From: CBDDBH01 sp965225625
Lineage (GTDB): Bacteria; Pseudomonadota; Gammaproteobacteria; JADZEE01
DNA: 64,000 nucleotides
Reading direction: 5' to 3'
Assembly: GCA_965225625.1 (NCBI GenBank)
Contig: CBDDBH010000020.1
Span: 75,465-139,464 of the forward strand
Part shown: positions 1-9,060 of the stretch, one piece after another
How the letters are laid out: the number at the start of each line of letters is the position of its first letter
How positions within the stretch are numbered: position 1 is the stretch's first letter
Position numbers and translations under genes: made by a program
Notes under the pieces: model-generated
The model's input: only the letters and a program-made list of their open reading frames with translations
What the model was told of the DNA's origin: nothing
Databases searched by the model: none

Positions 1-1244
1 ACCATCAGATTTGTTCGGATGGTTTTCTTGATTCGCTCTGCAAGCCCGTCGGGTACCTGGGCAACGCCTTCGCCGAGTTCAACCTCGATGGGCAGCGGCG
101 GCTCTTGAGCCACGGCTTTTTTTGTCGGCTTAATGCGAAAGGTTTCGCCCACTTCCGGTCGAAACGAGTTCAACAGTTCACGAACGGCGGTCGGAAACAG
201 ATTCACACCACGCACGATCAACATGTCGTCGGTGCGACCGATGCAGCGCACGCGCAGACTGGTACGCCCGCAGGCGCACGGTTGCATGTTGACGACAATG
301 TGATCGCGGCTGCGCAGGCGCAGCAACGGCATCGCTTCTCGATCCAGAGAGGTGTAAATCAATTCACCCTCGGCACCGTCTTCCCATGGGATCGTCTCGC
401 CGGTGTCAGGCGCGATGAGTTCCACATAGGTATTGTCCCGACCGGAAAAATGCATACCACCTTCGTGTTCGCATTCGCCCCAAATCGACGTCGATATATC
501 GCCGATACCCATTGCCTCTCGCAAGATGCACGCGAACGTAGATTGCACCCGCTCTCGGATCGCAGGGTCACCGCCACCGGGCTCGCCTGCGGTAGCGATG
601 TTGCGGATCCCCAACGACTTGGGATCGATATTCCGCTCCAGACACCAGTCAATCAGGTACAGAGCATACGAGGGTGTGCAGGAGATCCCGGCACTGCTCA
701 TGCCCAGAATTTGCAGACCTTTGACCAGACGCTCGGTATTGCCGGTGCCCACCGGCACCACCGAAGCGCCGAGCTTATCAAAGCCATAATACGCGGCGCC
801 CGCCGCGAACGGCCCAGCGTTGAACGTCACCAACAGACGTTGTCCAGGCCTGAATCCAGCCGCGAAATACGAGCGCGCGGTATTCGTCGCCCAGACATTG
901 CAGTCGCTTTTGGTAAGGCCGATGTAACACGGCGTACCGGTCGTGCCGCTGGTCGAGAAGATCCGCTGCAGCAGGCCGCCGTCTGCGCACACGTGAGCCC
1001 CGAGCGGTGGGTCCTCTGCCTGGGTTTTACGGATCTCATCCTTGACGGTGAACGGCAGTACGCCGATAGCGTCTACACCACCGATACTCTCGGCGTCGTC
1101 GAAACCCGCTTCTTTCAGCTTGCGTTGATAAAAATCCGAGCGTTCGAACAGATATGTGATCTGTTTGCGATAAAGCGCATCGTCGCGCTTATGCTGCTCA
1201 TCAAGCGTGCGTGTTTCGACCTCCCGATCAAACATCTCTGCCAT
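1..1244 (-). CDS. Phenylacetate-CoA ligase-family AMP-forming acyl-CoA ligase (3' end cut by window edge)
   Basis: The minus strand reads open from an ATG at 1244 to the left edge, so the C-terminus lies outside the window. The translation carries the adenylate-forming P-loop motif STSGTTGTP near residue 90, followed by conserved blocks of the PaaK family (SAGISCTPSYALYL, REAMGIGDIS, RDNTYVELIAPDTG, RCIGRTDDMLIVRGVN). Enzymes of this family activate aromatic or other carboxylic acids to CoA thioesters with ATP in the cytosol. The start codon lies 16 bp after the stop of the upstream GST gene, so it is the third gene of an operon VOC-GST-ligase. A second in-frame ATG at 1235 is possible. The family call is firm; phenylacetate as substrate is not shown by the sequence, and benzoate-type or other arylacetate acids are equally possible. 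Confidence 0.88.
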   Translation of the reverse strand, partial: MAEMFDREVETRTLDEQHKRDDALYRKQITYLFERSDFYQRKLKEAGFDDAESIGGVDAIGVLPFTVKDEIRKTQAEDPPLGAHVCADGGLLQRIFSTSGTTGTPCYIGLTKSDCNVWATNTARSYFAAGFRPGQRLLVTFNAGPFAAGAAYYGFDKLGASVVPVGTGNTERLVKGLQILGMSSAGISCTPSYALYLIDWCLERNIDPKSLGIRNIATAGEPGGGDPAIRERVQSTFACILREAMGIGDISTSIWGECEHEGGMHFSGRDNTYVELIAPDTGETIPWEDGAEGELIYTSLDREAMPLLRLRSRDHIVVNMQPCACGRTSLRVRCIGRTDDMLIVRGVNLFPTAVRELLNSFRPEVGETFRIKPTKKAVAQEPPLPIEVELGEGVAQVPDGLAERIKKTIRTNLM

Positions 1245-1260
1245 CGGTTTGAGCTTCAGC

Positions 1261-1938
1261 TTAGGCGGGAAATGTCATGCCATCGACCAGGCACGCCTTA
1301 AAAAAGCCTTCGTAGATCTCGTCGGGCACACTGAAGACGTTCTCGGCCAGGATCGGGTTGGCGCGCAACCGATCGGCGTAGGCCTGTACATTGCTGTAAC
1401 TGGCCCACTTTTTGTTGTCGGTGAGGTTCGCCCAGATCGGTATGTTGTTAATCGTTGGCGCCAACATACAGTCGACCAGCGACAGATCCGGACCGAGGAA
1501 CAAACCATCGTTGCCGGCGAGTTCCTTGTCCAGCATCGCCAGAACGTCGAACAGATCGGCGCAGAGCTTTTGCTTGCGGTCGAGCTCTCGTTCCCCATGG
1601 ACAAACCCCACATCACGATCCATCAGTTCACGATCCGTGTATTGCAACCACTGCCGAGCGTAGGCTCGCCGCTTGGGCTCCGAAGGCATCATCGGCGGTT
1701 CCGGCCACACCTCGTCGATATATTGCATGATGTTGCACGACTCTAAAATGACGTCGCCGTCATGCACCAGCACCGGCACCTTGCCGAATGGAGAAATTTT
1801 GTTGAATTCCTCAGGCCGCTCGCGCTGACTGATGTCGATATCGACGCGGTCGTACTCCACCCCTTTTGCAGCAAAGGTGGAAAACACCCGCTGACATGAA
1901 GGCGAAATGGGCAGTTCGTATAATTGTGGTTTCGCCAT
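1261..1938 (-). CDS. Glutathione S-transferase family protein
   Basis: A 225-aa protein with an N-terminal thioredoxin-like GST domain. It begins MAKPQLYELPISPSCQRV, so a Ser/Cys pair (SPSC) sits at the glutathione-activating position. The cis-proline motif VPVLVHDGD and the ES(C)NIMQYIDE glutathione-binding segment follow, then an all-helical C-terminal domain. Length matches typical GSTs of 200-230 aa. A GGGAGG ribosome site lies upstream of the ATG. It lies 36 bp after the VOC gene and just before the acyl-CoA ligase, in one operon. GSTs inside aromatic catabolic operons, for example BphK, often dehalogenate or open epoxides; that role here is inference from the neighbours. Confidence 0.85.
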   Translation of the reverse strand: MAKPQLYELPISPSCQRVFSTFAAKGVEYDRVDIDISQRERPEEFNKISPFGKVPVLVHDGDVILESCNIMQYIDEVWPEPPMMPSEPKRRAYARQWLQYTDRELMDRDVGFVHGERELDRKQKLCADLFDVLAMLDKELAGNDGLFLGPDLSLVDCMLAPTINNIPIWANLTDNKKWASYSNVQAYADRLRANPILAENVFSVPDEIYEGFFKACLVDGMTFPA

Positions 1939-1974
1939 TTAAATGGCCTCCCTTTAATTAGTTTGATTAACGGT

Positions 1975-2502
1975 TTATGCGGATTGCGCTATCGGTTCGT
2001 GCTTGGTCTTTTGCCATTTGTCGAGCACATCGTGCGCAATGGTAATTTCCTCATCCATGGTCACATCGTAGTTATTGTCTTTGGTCGTAAGCTCGAATAC
2101 GTAGCCATTCGGATCGCGGAAATAAATGGAATGGCAAAAGCCGTGATCGGCAGGACCACGGACATTGATCCCCGCGTCTAATCCCTTTTGCTTGTATTCC
2201 AACAACGTGTCCATCCCGTCGACTTCGCAGGCGATGTGCAAGTCAAAATCCGACTTGTCCTCGAACATGCTCTCGTCTTGGTCCCCGGGTACTTCGAAAA
2301 AGGCGATGAACGAGTGGTCGTTCATCTCATAGAAACTGTGCAGCGCCTTAATCGGTCGGCCCGTCTTTGTGGCCGTCAATTCGAAGGCCGTGGTCAGGCG
2401 CATGCCTAATACCCCTTCGTAGAATTGCCGCGTTTCTTCCGAATCACGGCAACGCCAAACATTGTGATGCAAACCTTTAATATCATGCGTGTAAGTACTC
2501 AT
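1975..2502 (-). CDS. VOC-superfamily (glyoxalase/extradiol dioxygenase fold) protein
   Basis: A 175-aa single-domain protein of the vicinal oxygen chelate superfamily. It shows the GLHHNVWRCRDSEETRQFYEGVLG opening in pieces (His near the first strand, then RQFYEGVLGMRL), HIACEVDGMD in the middle and YFRDPNGYVFELT at the end, which places a metal-ligand Glu in the last strand. A GGAGG site sits 6 bp before the ATG. It is the first gene of the minus-strand operon and is divergently transcribed from the LysR gene at 2651. Members of this fold include glyoxalases, fosfomycin-resistance enzymes and dioxygenases, so the reaction cannot be named from sequence alone; a role in the catabolic block is inferred from context. 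Confidence 0.82.
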   Translation of the reverse strand: MSTYTHDIKGLHHNVWRCRDSEETRQFYEGVLGMRLTTAFELTATKTGRPIKALHSFYEMNDHSFIAFFEVPGDQDESMFEDKSDFDLHIACEVDGMDTLLEYKQKGLDAGINVRGPADHGFCHSIYFRDPNGYVFELTTKDNNYDVTMDEEITIAHDVLDKWQKTKHEPIAQSA

Positions 2503-2650
2503 ATCAGACCTCCGACAAAATGCAAACGGACTGGAAAATTAGTCGGCACCTGGCACCTCGGTGACCGTCGTTGCTGCAATTATAGATTGCCCCAAGAATG
2601 AAAAAAGGGCTAATATTCACATTACTTGTGCCTTTTTGGAACAAATAGCC
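2503..2650. promoter_or_regulatory. Divergent promoter region between the VOC operon and the LysR gene
   Basis: This 148-bp gap separates the first codon of the VOC-GST-ligase operon (minus) from the LysR gene (plus). LysR-type regulators usually bind such shared intergenic regions and control both genes. An imperfect inverted repeat, GGCACC-TC-GGTGACC, lies near 2548-2562 and is a candidate half-site pair. I could not place convincing -35/-10 boxes. Confidence 0.45.
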
Positions 2651-3577
2651 ATGGCCCAACTTGAGGAGATGCAAGCCTTCGTCAAGGCTGTTGAAACACA
2701 GAGTTTGTCGGAGGCTGCGCGCGAACTCAATGTCTCACCATCAGCCATCAGCAAGCAGCTGCGCAATTTGGAGAATCGCCTGGAATCGCGGCTTTTGCAC
2801 CGCACCACCCGTTCCCTGGCCCTGACTGAGCCCGGGCGTGGATTCTACGAACGTTGTAAATCAATTCTAGCGGAGGTGGAACGAGCGGAAGTCAGCGTTC
2901 ACGAGCTTCAGGACGAGCCACAGGGAACGCTGCGGGTCACCGCGTCAGGCGATTTTTCGCGGTTGCATTTGGGTGAGTTGCTTGGGGATTTCGCGGTTCG
3001 CTATCCAAATTTGCGCCTGGAGCTGACATTTACCGACCGTACCGTGGACATTCTCAGCGAAGGCTATGATGTTGCGATCCGCATCGCCTCGCTTGCGGAT
3101 TCCAGCCTGGTTGCACGCAAGCTCGCGCCATGTCGACGGGTGTTATCTGCGACTCCTGCCTATCTCGCCGCAAACGGCACGCCCGGCACACCCGACGACC
3201 TGAAAAACCACGAATGCATCGGCTACGAATATATGGGGACGTCGCCGGGCTGGCGCTTTCGCGTCAACGGCGATACACAGACCGTGCCTGTCAAAGGGCG
3301 ATTACGTGCCAATGCCGGCTGGATGATCCGCGAACTCACCTTGGCAGGTTTGGGGATCGGCTTTCTGCCGACTTTCCTCATCGGTGACGATCTGCGTACC
3401 GGTAATCTTGTTACGTTTTTGGACGACTGTCTGGACGCCGATACAGACATCTATGTCGTCTATCCAAGCCGATCGCACTTGTCTACAAAAGTCCGCGTGT
3501 TCGTCGACTTTCTGGTGGAATGCGTAGGTCCGGCGCCCATCTGGGACGCCGGCTTGCACCAGCAGTCTGTCGGGTGA
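2651..3577 (+). CDS. LysR-family transcriptional regulator
   Basis: A 308-aa LysR regulator. The N-terminal winged helix-turn-helix is plain (AARELNVSPSAISKQLRNLE, residues about 18-37, then LHRTTRSLALTEPGR). The C-terminal substrate-binding domain ends with a DLRTGNLVTFLDD segment typical of the group. An upstream start at 2561 would add 30 residues that do not belong to the family, so the ATG at 2651, which gives MAQLEEMQAF, is preferred. It faces away from the VOC-GST-ligase operon and ends 3 bp before the tail of a convergent GST gene. It most likely regulates the divergent operon; the inducer is unknown. Confidence 0.92.
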   Translation: MAQLEEMQAFVKAVETQSLSEAARELNVSPSAISKQLRNLENRLESRLLHRTTRSLALTEPGRGFYERCKSILAEVERAEVSVHELQDEPQGTLRVTASGDFSRLHLGELLGDFAVRYPNLRLELTFTDRTVDILSEGYDVAIRIASLADSSLVARKLAPCRRVLSATPAYLAANGTPGTPDDLKNHECIGYEYMGTSPGWRFRVNGDTQTVPVKGRLRANAGWMIRELTLAGLGIGFLPTFLIGDDLRTGNLVTFLDDCLDADTDIYVVYPSRSHLSTKVRVFVDFLVECVGPAPIWDAGLHQQSVG

Positions 3578-3580
3578 AAG

Positions 3581-4372
3581 CTACGCGGCTTGCAGGTGAA
3601 CCTTGATCTTCTCCCAAGCCGGCTGGCCTTTGTCCCGCAGGCTCTGCAGCGCATCGTCGGGAAAATCCGCGGTCACCGCGCTTTGGTAAGAATCGCGAGA
3701 CCGGCAGCGCGCATACCAATCGGCAACGCGCGGATGTGTTTCGTACATAGCCGTCCATCCGAATTGATATAGCGTCTGAAAGTACGGTGACATGGCGGCA
3801 TCGGCTAGTGAAAATGTATCACCGGCAAGCCACGACTGCTCCGCCAGCGTTGCGTCCATGTCCGCAACCGTTTTTTGATAAGTGGCAACGGCGTCTTTTA
3901 CGTCAGGAGCGTCCAGACCCATTTTGATGAGGCGCATTTGACGCTCGCGTCGAGGTTTCTCCACCACTTTCGCGACCAGTGCATCGCGTTCGGCTTGCGT
4001 CAATTCCATTAACCGCGGTCGCATTAATAACGGCCACTGCAAAGCACCGCAGGACGGATGTAGCTTGTTGTCTATATGCTTCATCCAAAAACGCATCTGC
4101 GAGATTTTGTGCGGACCGCCGGGACGCAAGCCCGGGTCGGGGTATTTGTCGTCGAGAAATTCGCAGATGATCGACGACTCGATTACCGGTTTACCGTCGT
4201 CCACCAAAGTCGGCACAACACCGAGCGGGTTAAGTTTCAAATACTCGGGGCGCAGATTTTCCTTATCGGGAAGGCTGACATGGTGCTTTTCCCATTCAAG
4301 CGATTTCTCGGCCAGAACAATGCGGACCTTCTGGGCACAAGGCGATTGCGGGTGGGTATAAAGTTCGATCAT
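3581..4372 (-). CDS. Glutathione S-transferase family protein (second copy)
   Basis: A 263-aa GST, longer than average. The N-terminal domain starts MIELYTHPQSPCAQKVRIVL with an SPC motif, followed by the cis-proline block VVPTLVDDG and the ESSIICEFLDDKYP motif. The C-terminal domain contains SWLAGDTFSLADAAMSPYF, the conserved N-capping/Asp segment of GSTs. It is only distantly similar to the GST at 1261, so the pair is not a recent duplication. It is convergent with the LysR gene (3-bp gap) and divergent from the racemase-like gene at 4494. The substrate is unknown; the setting in a catabolic block suggests detoxification or a glutathione-dependent step. Confidence 0.87.
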   Translation of the reverse strand: MIELYTHPQSPCAQKVRIVLAEKSLEWEKHHVSLPDKENLRPEYLKLNPLGVVPTLVDDGKPVIESSIICEFLDDKYPDPGLRPGGPHKISQMRFWMKHIDNKLHPSCGALQWPLLMRPRLMELTQAERDALVAKVVEKPRRERQMRLIKMGLDAPDVKDAVATYQKTVADMDATLAEQSWLAGDTFSLADAAMSPYFQTLYQFGWTAMYETHPRVADWYARCRSRDSYQSAVTADFPDDALQSLRDKGQPAWEKIKVHLQAA

Positions 4373-4493
4373 AGCGACAGACCGTCCATTTTTGTTCGAA
4401 TCGAGGCGCCCATTATAGCTTGGTCGTCAAACTGTATTCCCTGATCTCGATTCGGTATCCTCGCTCACTTCTTCCACAGCAGCGGCGGCGATC

Positions 4494-5234
4494 ATGGCAA
4501 AAAGAATAAAAATTATATTTCCAGTCCCAATGAACGAGCACACTCGCGAAATGGTTGAATCGCAGATCCCGCCGGAGTTTATCCGCCCCGGCTTTGAGGT
4601 CGAGTTCGCCGGCTCCAAACGTTTGATGACGCTTGCCAGCAGTTACTACGACATGGCTATTATGGAAATGATCGTATTGGAAGCTGGATTGAAGGCCGAA
4701 GAGGAAGGCTTCGACGCGGTGTGCATCAATACCGTAAGCGATTCGTCGCTGTACTCGTTGCGATCGCGTCTTAGCATCCCCGTCATTTCTCCCGGGCAAA
4801 GTGCGTTTCATGTCGCCTGTATGCTTGGCCACAAGTTTTCGGTCATCACAATGTGGGACGAATGGTATCCGCTTTATAAGAAAACTCTCACCGATTACGG
4901 ACTTATGTCGCGGGTCGCATCAATACGCTCCATCGACACCCGACCTGACGTACAGGAACTGTTGGAAGGCAAAGAGGAGATCGTCTTCGGTAAACTCGAA
5001 GCACAGGCACGCGCGGCGATGGAAGAAGACGGTGCGGACGTTATTGTTCTGGGTTCGACGACGATGCACCAATCACATCAACACTTGAAAAAGACGCTGC
5101 CGATACCAGTTATTAATCCGGGGGTGATCGCCTACAAGTTGTGTGAAGTGTTCTTAGAGTTGGATTTGTGTCATTCGAAGTCGGCGTTTCCGACGCCTGA
5201 GAATATTCAGGACGAGAATTTGTTTCCGATTTAG
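4494..5234 (+). CDS. Asp/Glu/hydantoin racemase-superfamily protein with substituted catalytic cysteines
   Basis: A 246-aa cytosolic protein with the duplicated Rossmann-like fold of the aspartate/glutamate/hydantoin racemase superfamily, which also includes maleate isomerase and arylmalonate decarboxylase. The first half-site reads DAVCINTVSDSSL (residues 74-86) and the second reads VIVLGSTTM (residues 183-191). Two-base racemases carry a Cys in each half-site, normally in contexts like ACF.D and LGC. Here the second is Ser188. At the first, the aligned position is Thr80 or Ile78, with Cys77 displaced. The protein may act through one Cys or by another mechanism. It stands alone, upstream of the 14-bp repeat array. 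Confidence 0.75.
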   Translation: MAKRIKIIFPVPMNEHTREMVESQIPPEFIRPGFEVEFAGSKRLMTLASSYYDMAIMEMIVLEAGLKAEEEGFDAVCINTVSDSSLYSLRSRLSIPVISPGQSAFHVACMLGHKFSVITMWDEWYPLYKKTLTDYGLMSRVASIRSIDTRPDVQELLEGKEEIVFGKLEAQARAAMEEDGADVIVLGSTTMHQSHQHLKKTLPIPVINPGVIAYKLCEVFLELDLCHSKSAFPTPENIQDENLFPI

Positions 5235-5270
5235 CGGTGCACCTCCGTATCCATCAATAGATGAGGGAAA

Positions 5271-5704
5271 ATAAATTGGGGTCAATAAATTGGGGTCAAT
5301 AAATTGGGGTCAATAAATTGGGGTCAATAAATTGGGGTCAATAAATTGGGGTCAATAAATTGGGGTCAATAAATTGGGGTCAATAAATTGGGGTCAATAA
5401 ATTGGGGTCAATAAATTGGGGTCAATAAATTGGGGTCAATAAATTGGGGTCAATAAATTGGGGTCAATAAATTGGGGTCAATAAATTGGGGTCAATAAAT
5501 TGGGGTCAATAAATTGGGGTCAATAAATTGGGGTCAATAAATTGGGGTCAATAAATTGGGGTCAATAAATTGGGGTCAATAAATTGGGGTCAATAAATTG
5601 GGGTCAATAAATTGGGGTCAATAAATTGGGGTCAATAAATTGGGGTCAATAAATTGGGGTCAATAAATTGGGGTCAATAAATTGGGGTCAATAAATTGGG
5701 GTCA
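5271..5704. repeat. Tandem array, 31 exact copies of a 14-bp unit
   Basis: The unit ATAAATTGGGGTCA repeats head to tail from 5271 to 5704, 434 bp and exactly 31 copies, with no visible mismatch. The last copy runs straight into a palindrome whose left arm contains the same sequence. The unit is not a multiple of three and contains stop codons, so it is non-coding. There are no spacers, which excludes CRISPR. It lies between the racemase-like gene and the convergent DMT transporter. Confidence 0.97.
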
Positions 5705-5749
5705 GATACACATTTCTGTTCGGAAATATGTATCTGACCCCAATTTATT
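5690..5749. repeat. REP-like palindrome with 21-bp perfect arms
   Basis: The left arm at 5690-5710 and the right arm at 5729-5749 are perfect reverse complements over 21 bp. The stem continues after one mismatch with ATTTC/GAAAT around a 6-nt loop (TGTTCG). Its outer part is the repeating unit of the adjacent array. Palindromes of the GGGGTCAGATACA type are found scattered between genes in proteobacteria and resemble REP elements moved by RAYT transposases; that link is inference. It could also end transcription of both convergent flanking genes. Confidence 0.85.
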
Positions 5750-5772
5750 TATGGGGGGGACGCGCCCCAAAG

Positions 5773-6708
5773 TCATGTAGGTTGTTCCACCGGCGGGCTG
5801 CTGCTGCGGGATTCCAGAATAATGATGCCGAAAATGATCAGGCCGGCGCCGCCTAATTGCGGGAGCGTCATGGTCTCGCCCAGTATCCACCAAGCTATGA
5901 GGATTGTTGACGGTGGTCCGACCGTACCCAGGATTGCTCCTCTTTGCGCACCGATACGCTTCACCCCTTCCGTGATCATCAACATGGGCGTCACAGTGAC
6001 GAATGCGACCATGAACAGAAGTAGCACCCATCCGTCTCGACCCAGACTAAACGCCTGCCAATCGACGGATATGCTGATGTGGAGGAACAGGCCAAACGCT
6101 GCCGCTGTCATAGCGTAAAGGGTAAACGCGATGCTGCCCACCCGGCGCCCCACGCGCTCACTGAACATCATGAACATACCGGTCGTGCAGGCGGAAATGA
6201 AGATCACGCTGGCTCCGCGCGCGTTGGCCGACATCAATTCAAGATCGAGCCCGCCCACTGCCAATACAACGCCGATATAGGTCACGACAGTCGCGGCTAT
6301 TACGCGTCGCTGGGGCCAACGTCTTGTCAAACAAGCGTCGACTATCACGACCATTGTCGGAAAGGTGTACAAAATCACACGCTCCAGACTCGCATCGATC
6401 AGCGTGAGGCCATAGAAATTAATCATTGCCCCCGCGTAATACCCGATCACACCCGCAAACATTGCCCAAGCAATCGCAGCCCGATCCACCGATAGCAAAG
6501 GCCGCCAACCCATTCGATAAATACCCCACAGCCAAAACAGCGGTAATGCCACGATGGCACGTATTCCGGTAAGCGCATCGAAAGTCAGTCCGTGGGCGTA
6601 CAACAATTTCGCCATAATCCCTTTCGCAGACAGCAACAGCGAACCGACAATAATGAGGCCGGTCCCGACGAGCGCAATTTTGCCGGTGCTGTTTTGATTG
6701 GACGACAT
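5773..6708 (-). CDS. DMT-superfamily (EamA) inner-membrane transporter
   Basis: A 311-aa membrane protein made of two EamA repeats with about ten hydrophobic segments. The N-terminal repeat begins IALVGTGLIIVGSLLLSAKGIMAKLLY and the second repeat ends GETMTLPQLGGAGLIIFGIIILESR, the usual end of drug/metabolite transporters. Such proteins export amino acids, metabolites or drugs by proton exchange. It sits just beyond the repeat array and is followed on the same strand by nothing close. In a catabolic block it may export an intermediate or a toxic analogue; no substrate can be named. Confidence 0.88.
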   Translation of the reverse strand: MSSNQNSTGKIALVGTGLIIVGSLLLSAKGIMAKLLYAHGLTFDALTGIRAIVALPLFWLWGIYRMGWRPLLSVDRAAIAWAMFAGVIGYYAGAMINFYGLTLIDASLERVILYTFPTMVVIVDACLTRRWPQRRVIAATVVTYIGVVLAVGGLDLELMSANARGASVIFISACTTGMFMMFSERVGRRVGSIAFTLYAMTAAAFGLFLHISISVDWQAFSLGRDGWVLLLFMVAFVTVTPMLMITEGVKRIGAQRGAILGTVGPPSTILIAWWILGETMTLPQLGGAGLIIFGIIILESRSSSPPVEQPT

Positions 6709-6754
6709 CGGGGGATTGGATAACTAATTAATTTGTTGTGAGCGAGGCAGCGGC

Positions 6755-7669
6755 TTACGCTGCCTGCTTAGGGAACAAACCGGCCTTGGTGACCATCCCA
6801 GGAACACTTGCTTCCAGCGGGCCTTCCAGCCAACGGGCTGTTTCCATTACCTGCTCGATTGAGATACCGGTGTGCAATCCCATGCGATTGAGCATGTACA
6901 AAACATCTTCGGTCGCAACGTTACCTGTCGCGCCCGGCGCAAAGGGGCAACCGCCCACACCGCCGCAACTTGCATCGATGATGCGCACGCCAGCCTGCAC
7001 AGCCGCGTAAACATTAGCGACGCCGGTGTTGCGGGTATTGTGAAAGTGACATCGTAACGGCGTATCTCCACTCACGCTCGACACCGCCTCGATCAAACGC
7101 GTTACCTCGGAGGGAACGCCGACACCGATGGTATCCGCCAACGCCAACTCATCAATGCCCATGGCGATGACGCGTTCAGCAACGCTAACGACTTTCTCAA
7201 CCGGCACCTCGCCCTCGAAAGGGCAACCGAACGCTGCTGCGACGGTTACGCTGAAGCGTCTGCCGGCCTCACGAGCCTGCGCCGAAATGCGTTCAACCGT
7301 CTGCAACATCTGTTCGGTAGTTGCACCCTGATTGCGTTGGTTGAATGTATCCGTCACACACAGCGCACAGCCTATCTCATCAATGTCGGTGGCCATGGCG
7401 CGTTCAAAACCGCGCTCGTTGAGCACCAATCCGATGTACGTCACGTCGTCGCGCTTTGGCAGGGCAGCGACCACCGCTTCGCAATCAGCCATTTGCGGTA
7501 CCCGCTTTGGATTCACGAAACTCGCGACCTCTAGTCGCGGGACACCTGCATCAACCAGGCGGGTGATAAATTCGATTTTGCTTTCGGTATCGAGGAGCTT
7601 GGGCTGACTTTGCAAACCGTCGCGTGGTCCGACATCGACGATCTCAATTTCTCTCGCTGGCGTGCTCAT
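6755..7669 (-). CDS. Hydroxymethylglutaryl-CoA lyase-family protein
   Basis: A 304-aa HMGL-like TIM-barrel lyase. It shows the DVGPRDGLQ motif (metal-binding Asp and catalytic Arg), RLEVASFVNPKRVPQM, the CHFHNTRNTG metal-site histidines and the catalytic-Cys signature GGVGGCPFAPGATGN. The family splits HMG-CoA to acetyl-CoA and acetoacetate, or cleaves related 3-hydroxy-3-methyl acyl-CoAs. An upstream start at 7723 would add a poor 18-residue leader, so the ATG at 7669 is preferred. It is divergent from the CaiB/BaiF CoA-transferase gene 87 bp away. That pairing suggests that the transferase makes the CoA ester which the lyase cleaves, as in citramalate- and itaconate-type pathways. Confidence 0.88.
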   Translation of the reverse strand: MSTPAREIEIVDVGPRDGLQSQPKLLDTESKIEFITRLVDAGVPRLEVASFVNPKRVPQMADCEAVVAALPKRDDVTYIGLVLNERGFERAMATDIDEIGCALCVTDTFNQRNQGATTEQMLQTVERISAQAREAGRRFSVTVAAAFGCPFEGEVPVEKVVSVAERVIAMGIDELALADTIGVGVPSEVTRLIEAVSSVSGDTPLRCHFHNTRNTGVANVYAAVQAGVRIIDASCGGVGGCPFAPGATGNVATEDVLYMLNRMGLHTGISIEQVMETARWLEGPLEASVPGMVTKAGLFPKQAA

Positions 7670-7756
7670 GGATCTGCTCGTGTCATATCGATCCGGTGGA
7701 TTGTATACCAGGGACTTTGACAATACAGTTGCGCCTCAACCGAGGTGACCCAACAT

Positions 7757-8968
7757 ATGAGCTACCAACCCGAATCTGACGGCCCGCTTTCTAATATTCG
7801 CGTTATAGAAATGGGACAACTGTTGGCCGGACCGTTCTGCGGCCAGCTATTGGCCGACTTCGGCGCCGAGGTGATCAAGATCGAACATCCCAACGGCGGC
7901 GATCCGATGCGCGTCTGGGGCCAGGAAAAACCACACGGAAAATCGCTATGGTGGCCGATCGTCTCGCGTAACAAGAAATCGATCACGCTGAACGCGAGCA
8001 AGCCTGAAGGACAAGCATTGGTTAAACGGCTGGTCAGCGAATCAGACATGCTGCTGGAGAACTTTCGCCCTGGCACGCTGGAGAAGTGGGGACTGGGTTA
8101 TGAGGAACTTGCGAAATTGAATCCGGGACTCATCATGATCCGGGTGACCGGATTCGGCCAGAGCGGACCGTATTCACCACGACCGGGCTACGCGTCAATT
8201 TGCGAGGCAATGGCGGGGTTGCGTCACGTCACCGGTTATGCGGACCGGCCATCGTGTCGTACCGGCATCAGCCTGGGAGACAGCCTCGCGGGAACCTTCG
8301 GCGCGCTCGGTGCCTTGATGGCGCTGCACGTGCGTCAATCCACCGGCCGCGGCCAGGTAGTAGACGCGGCAATTTATGAGTCGATGTTCGCGTTCATGGA
8401 ATCGCTGATCAGCGAGTACGCCGAAACCGGCTATGTGCGCGAGCGCAGCGGACCAGTCCTGCCGAATGTTGCTCCTTCCAACGCCTATCCCACGCGCGAC
8501 GGCGCTGAGCACATGATCGCGGCAAACCAGGATACCGTTTTCAGCCGATTAGCCCAGGCCGTCGGCCAACCGGAACTTGCCCAAGACGCGCGCTATGCAA
8601 CCCACCAAAGCCGCGGCCAAAATCAGCATGAACTCGATCAAATCATCAGTGCATGGACCGTAACGCTAACGGCCGACGAGTTGCATACGGTGTTGAATGA
8701 CAACGCGGTTCCAAATGGCAAGATTTACACGGCGGCGGATATCATGAACGACCCACATTACGCCGCGCGCGAAGCCATCATCAGCATGCCGCATCCCGCA
8801 TTCAAAAACCTGAAAATGCAGAACACTTTCCCGCGTTTATCAGCCACGCCCGGCAAGGTGAAATGGGTAGGTCCCGAAGCGGGCGCACACAATGGAGAGA
8901 TCTACGGCGATTTGCTCGGCGTGAATGCCGAAACAATGGACGAGTTGCAGCAGCAAGGCGTGGTTTAA
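7757..8968 (+). CDS. CaiB/BaiF family III CoA-transferase
   Basis: A 403-aa family III CoA-transferase. The opening RVIEMGQLLAGPFCGQLLADFGAEVIKIE, read in pieces, is the family's CoA-binding fold. The catalytic aspartate is Asp175 in GISLGDSLAG. The protein matches the normal length of about 400 aa. A GAGG ribosome site at 7742-7745 points to the ATG at 7757 rather than the GTG at 7745. These enzymes move CoA between carboxylic acids through an aspartyl-CoA thioester. The divergent HMG-CoA-lyase-type gene suggests the two act in sequence on one intermediate; the acid used is unknown. Confidence 0.92.
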   Translation: MSYQPESDGPLSNIRVIEMGQLLAGPFCGQLLADFGAEVIKIEHPNGGDPMRVWGQEKPHGKSLWWPIVSRNKKSITLNASKPEGQALVKRLVSESDMLLENFRPGTLEKWGLGYEELAKLNPGLIMIRVTGFGQSGPYSPRPGYASICEAMAGLRHVTGYADRPSCRTGISLGDSLAGTFGALGALMALHVRQSTGRGQVVDAAIYESMFAFMESLISEYAETGYVRERSGPVLPNVAPSNAYPTRDGAEHMIAANQDTVFSRLAQAVGQPELAQDARYATHQSRGQNQHELDQIISAWTVTLTADELHTVLNDNAVPNGKIYTAADIMNDPHYAAREAIISMPHPAFKNLKMQNTFPRLSATPGKVKWVGPEAGAHNGEIYGDLLGVNAETMDELQQQGVV

Positions 8969-9060
8969 CGGAAGAAGAGACTTGGCCCTTTTTTTAGTGG
9001 ACATGCGACGCGATGCGATTCAAAGCAGGGCACCGAGGCATGCGTGGATTGCGTAACACG

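Noticed and set aside
105..1301. 398-codon open frame on the plus strand
   Set aside because: It is a shadow of the acyl-CoA ligase on the minus strand, which has clear adenylation motifs.
5271..5704. CRISPR array
   Set aside because: The 14-bp units are head to tail without spacers and no cas gene is near.
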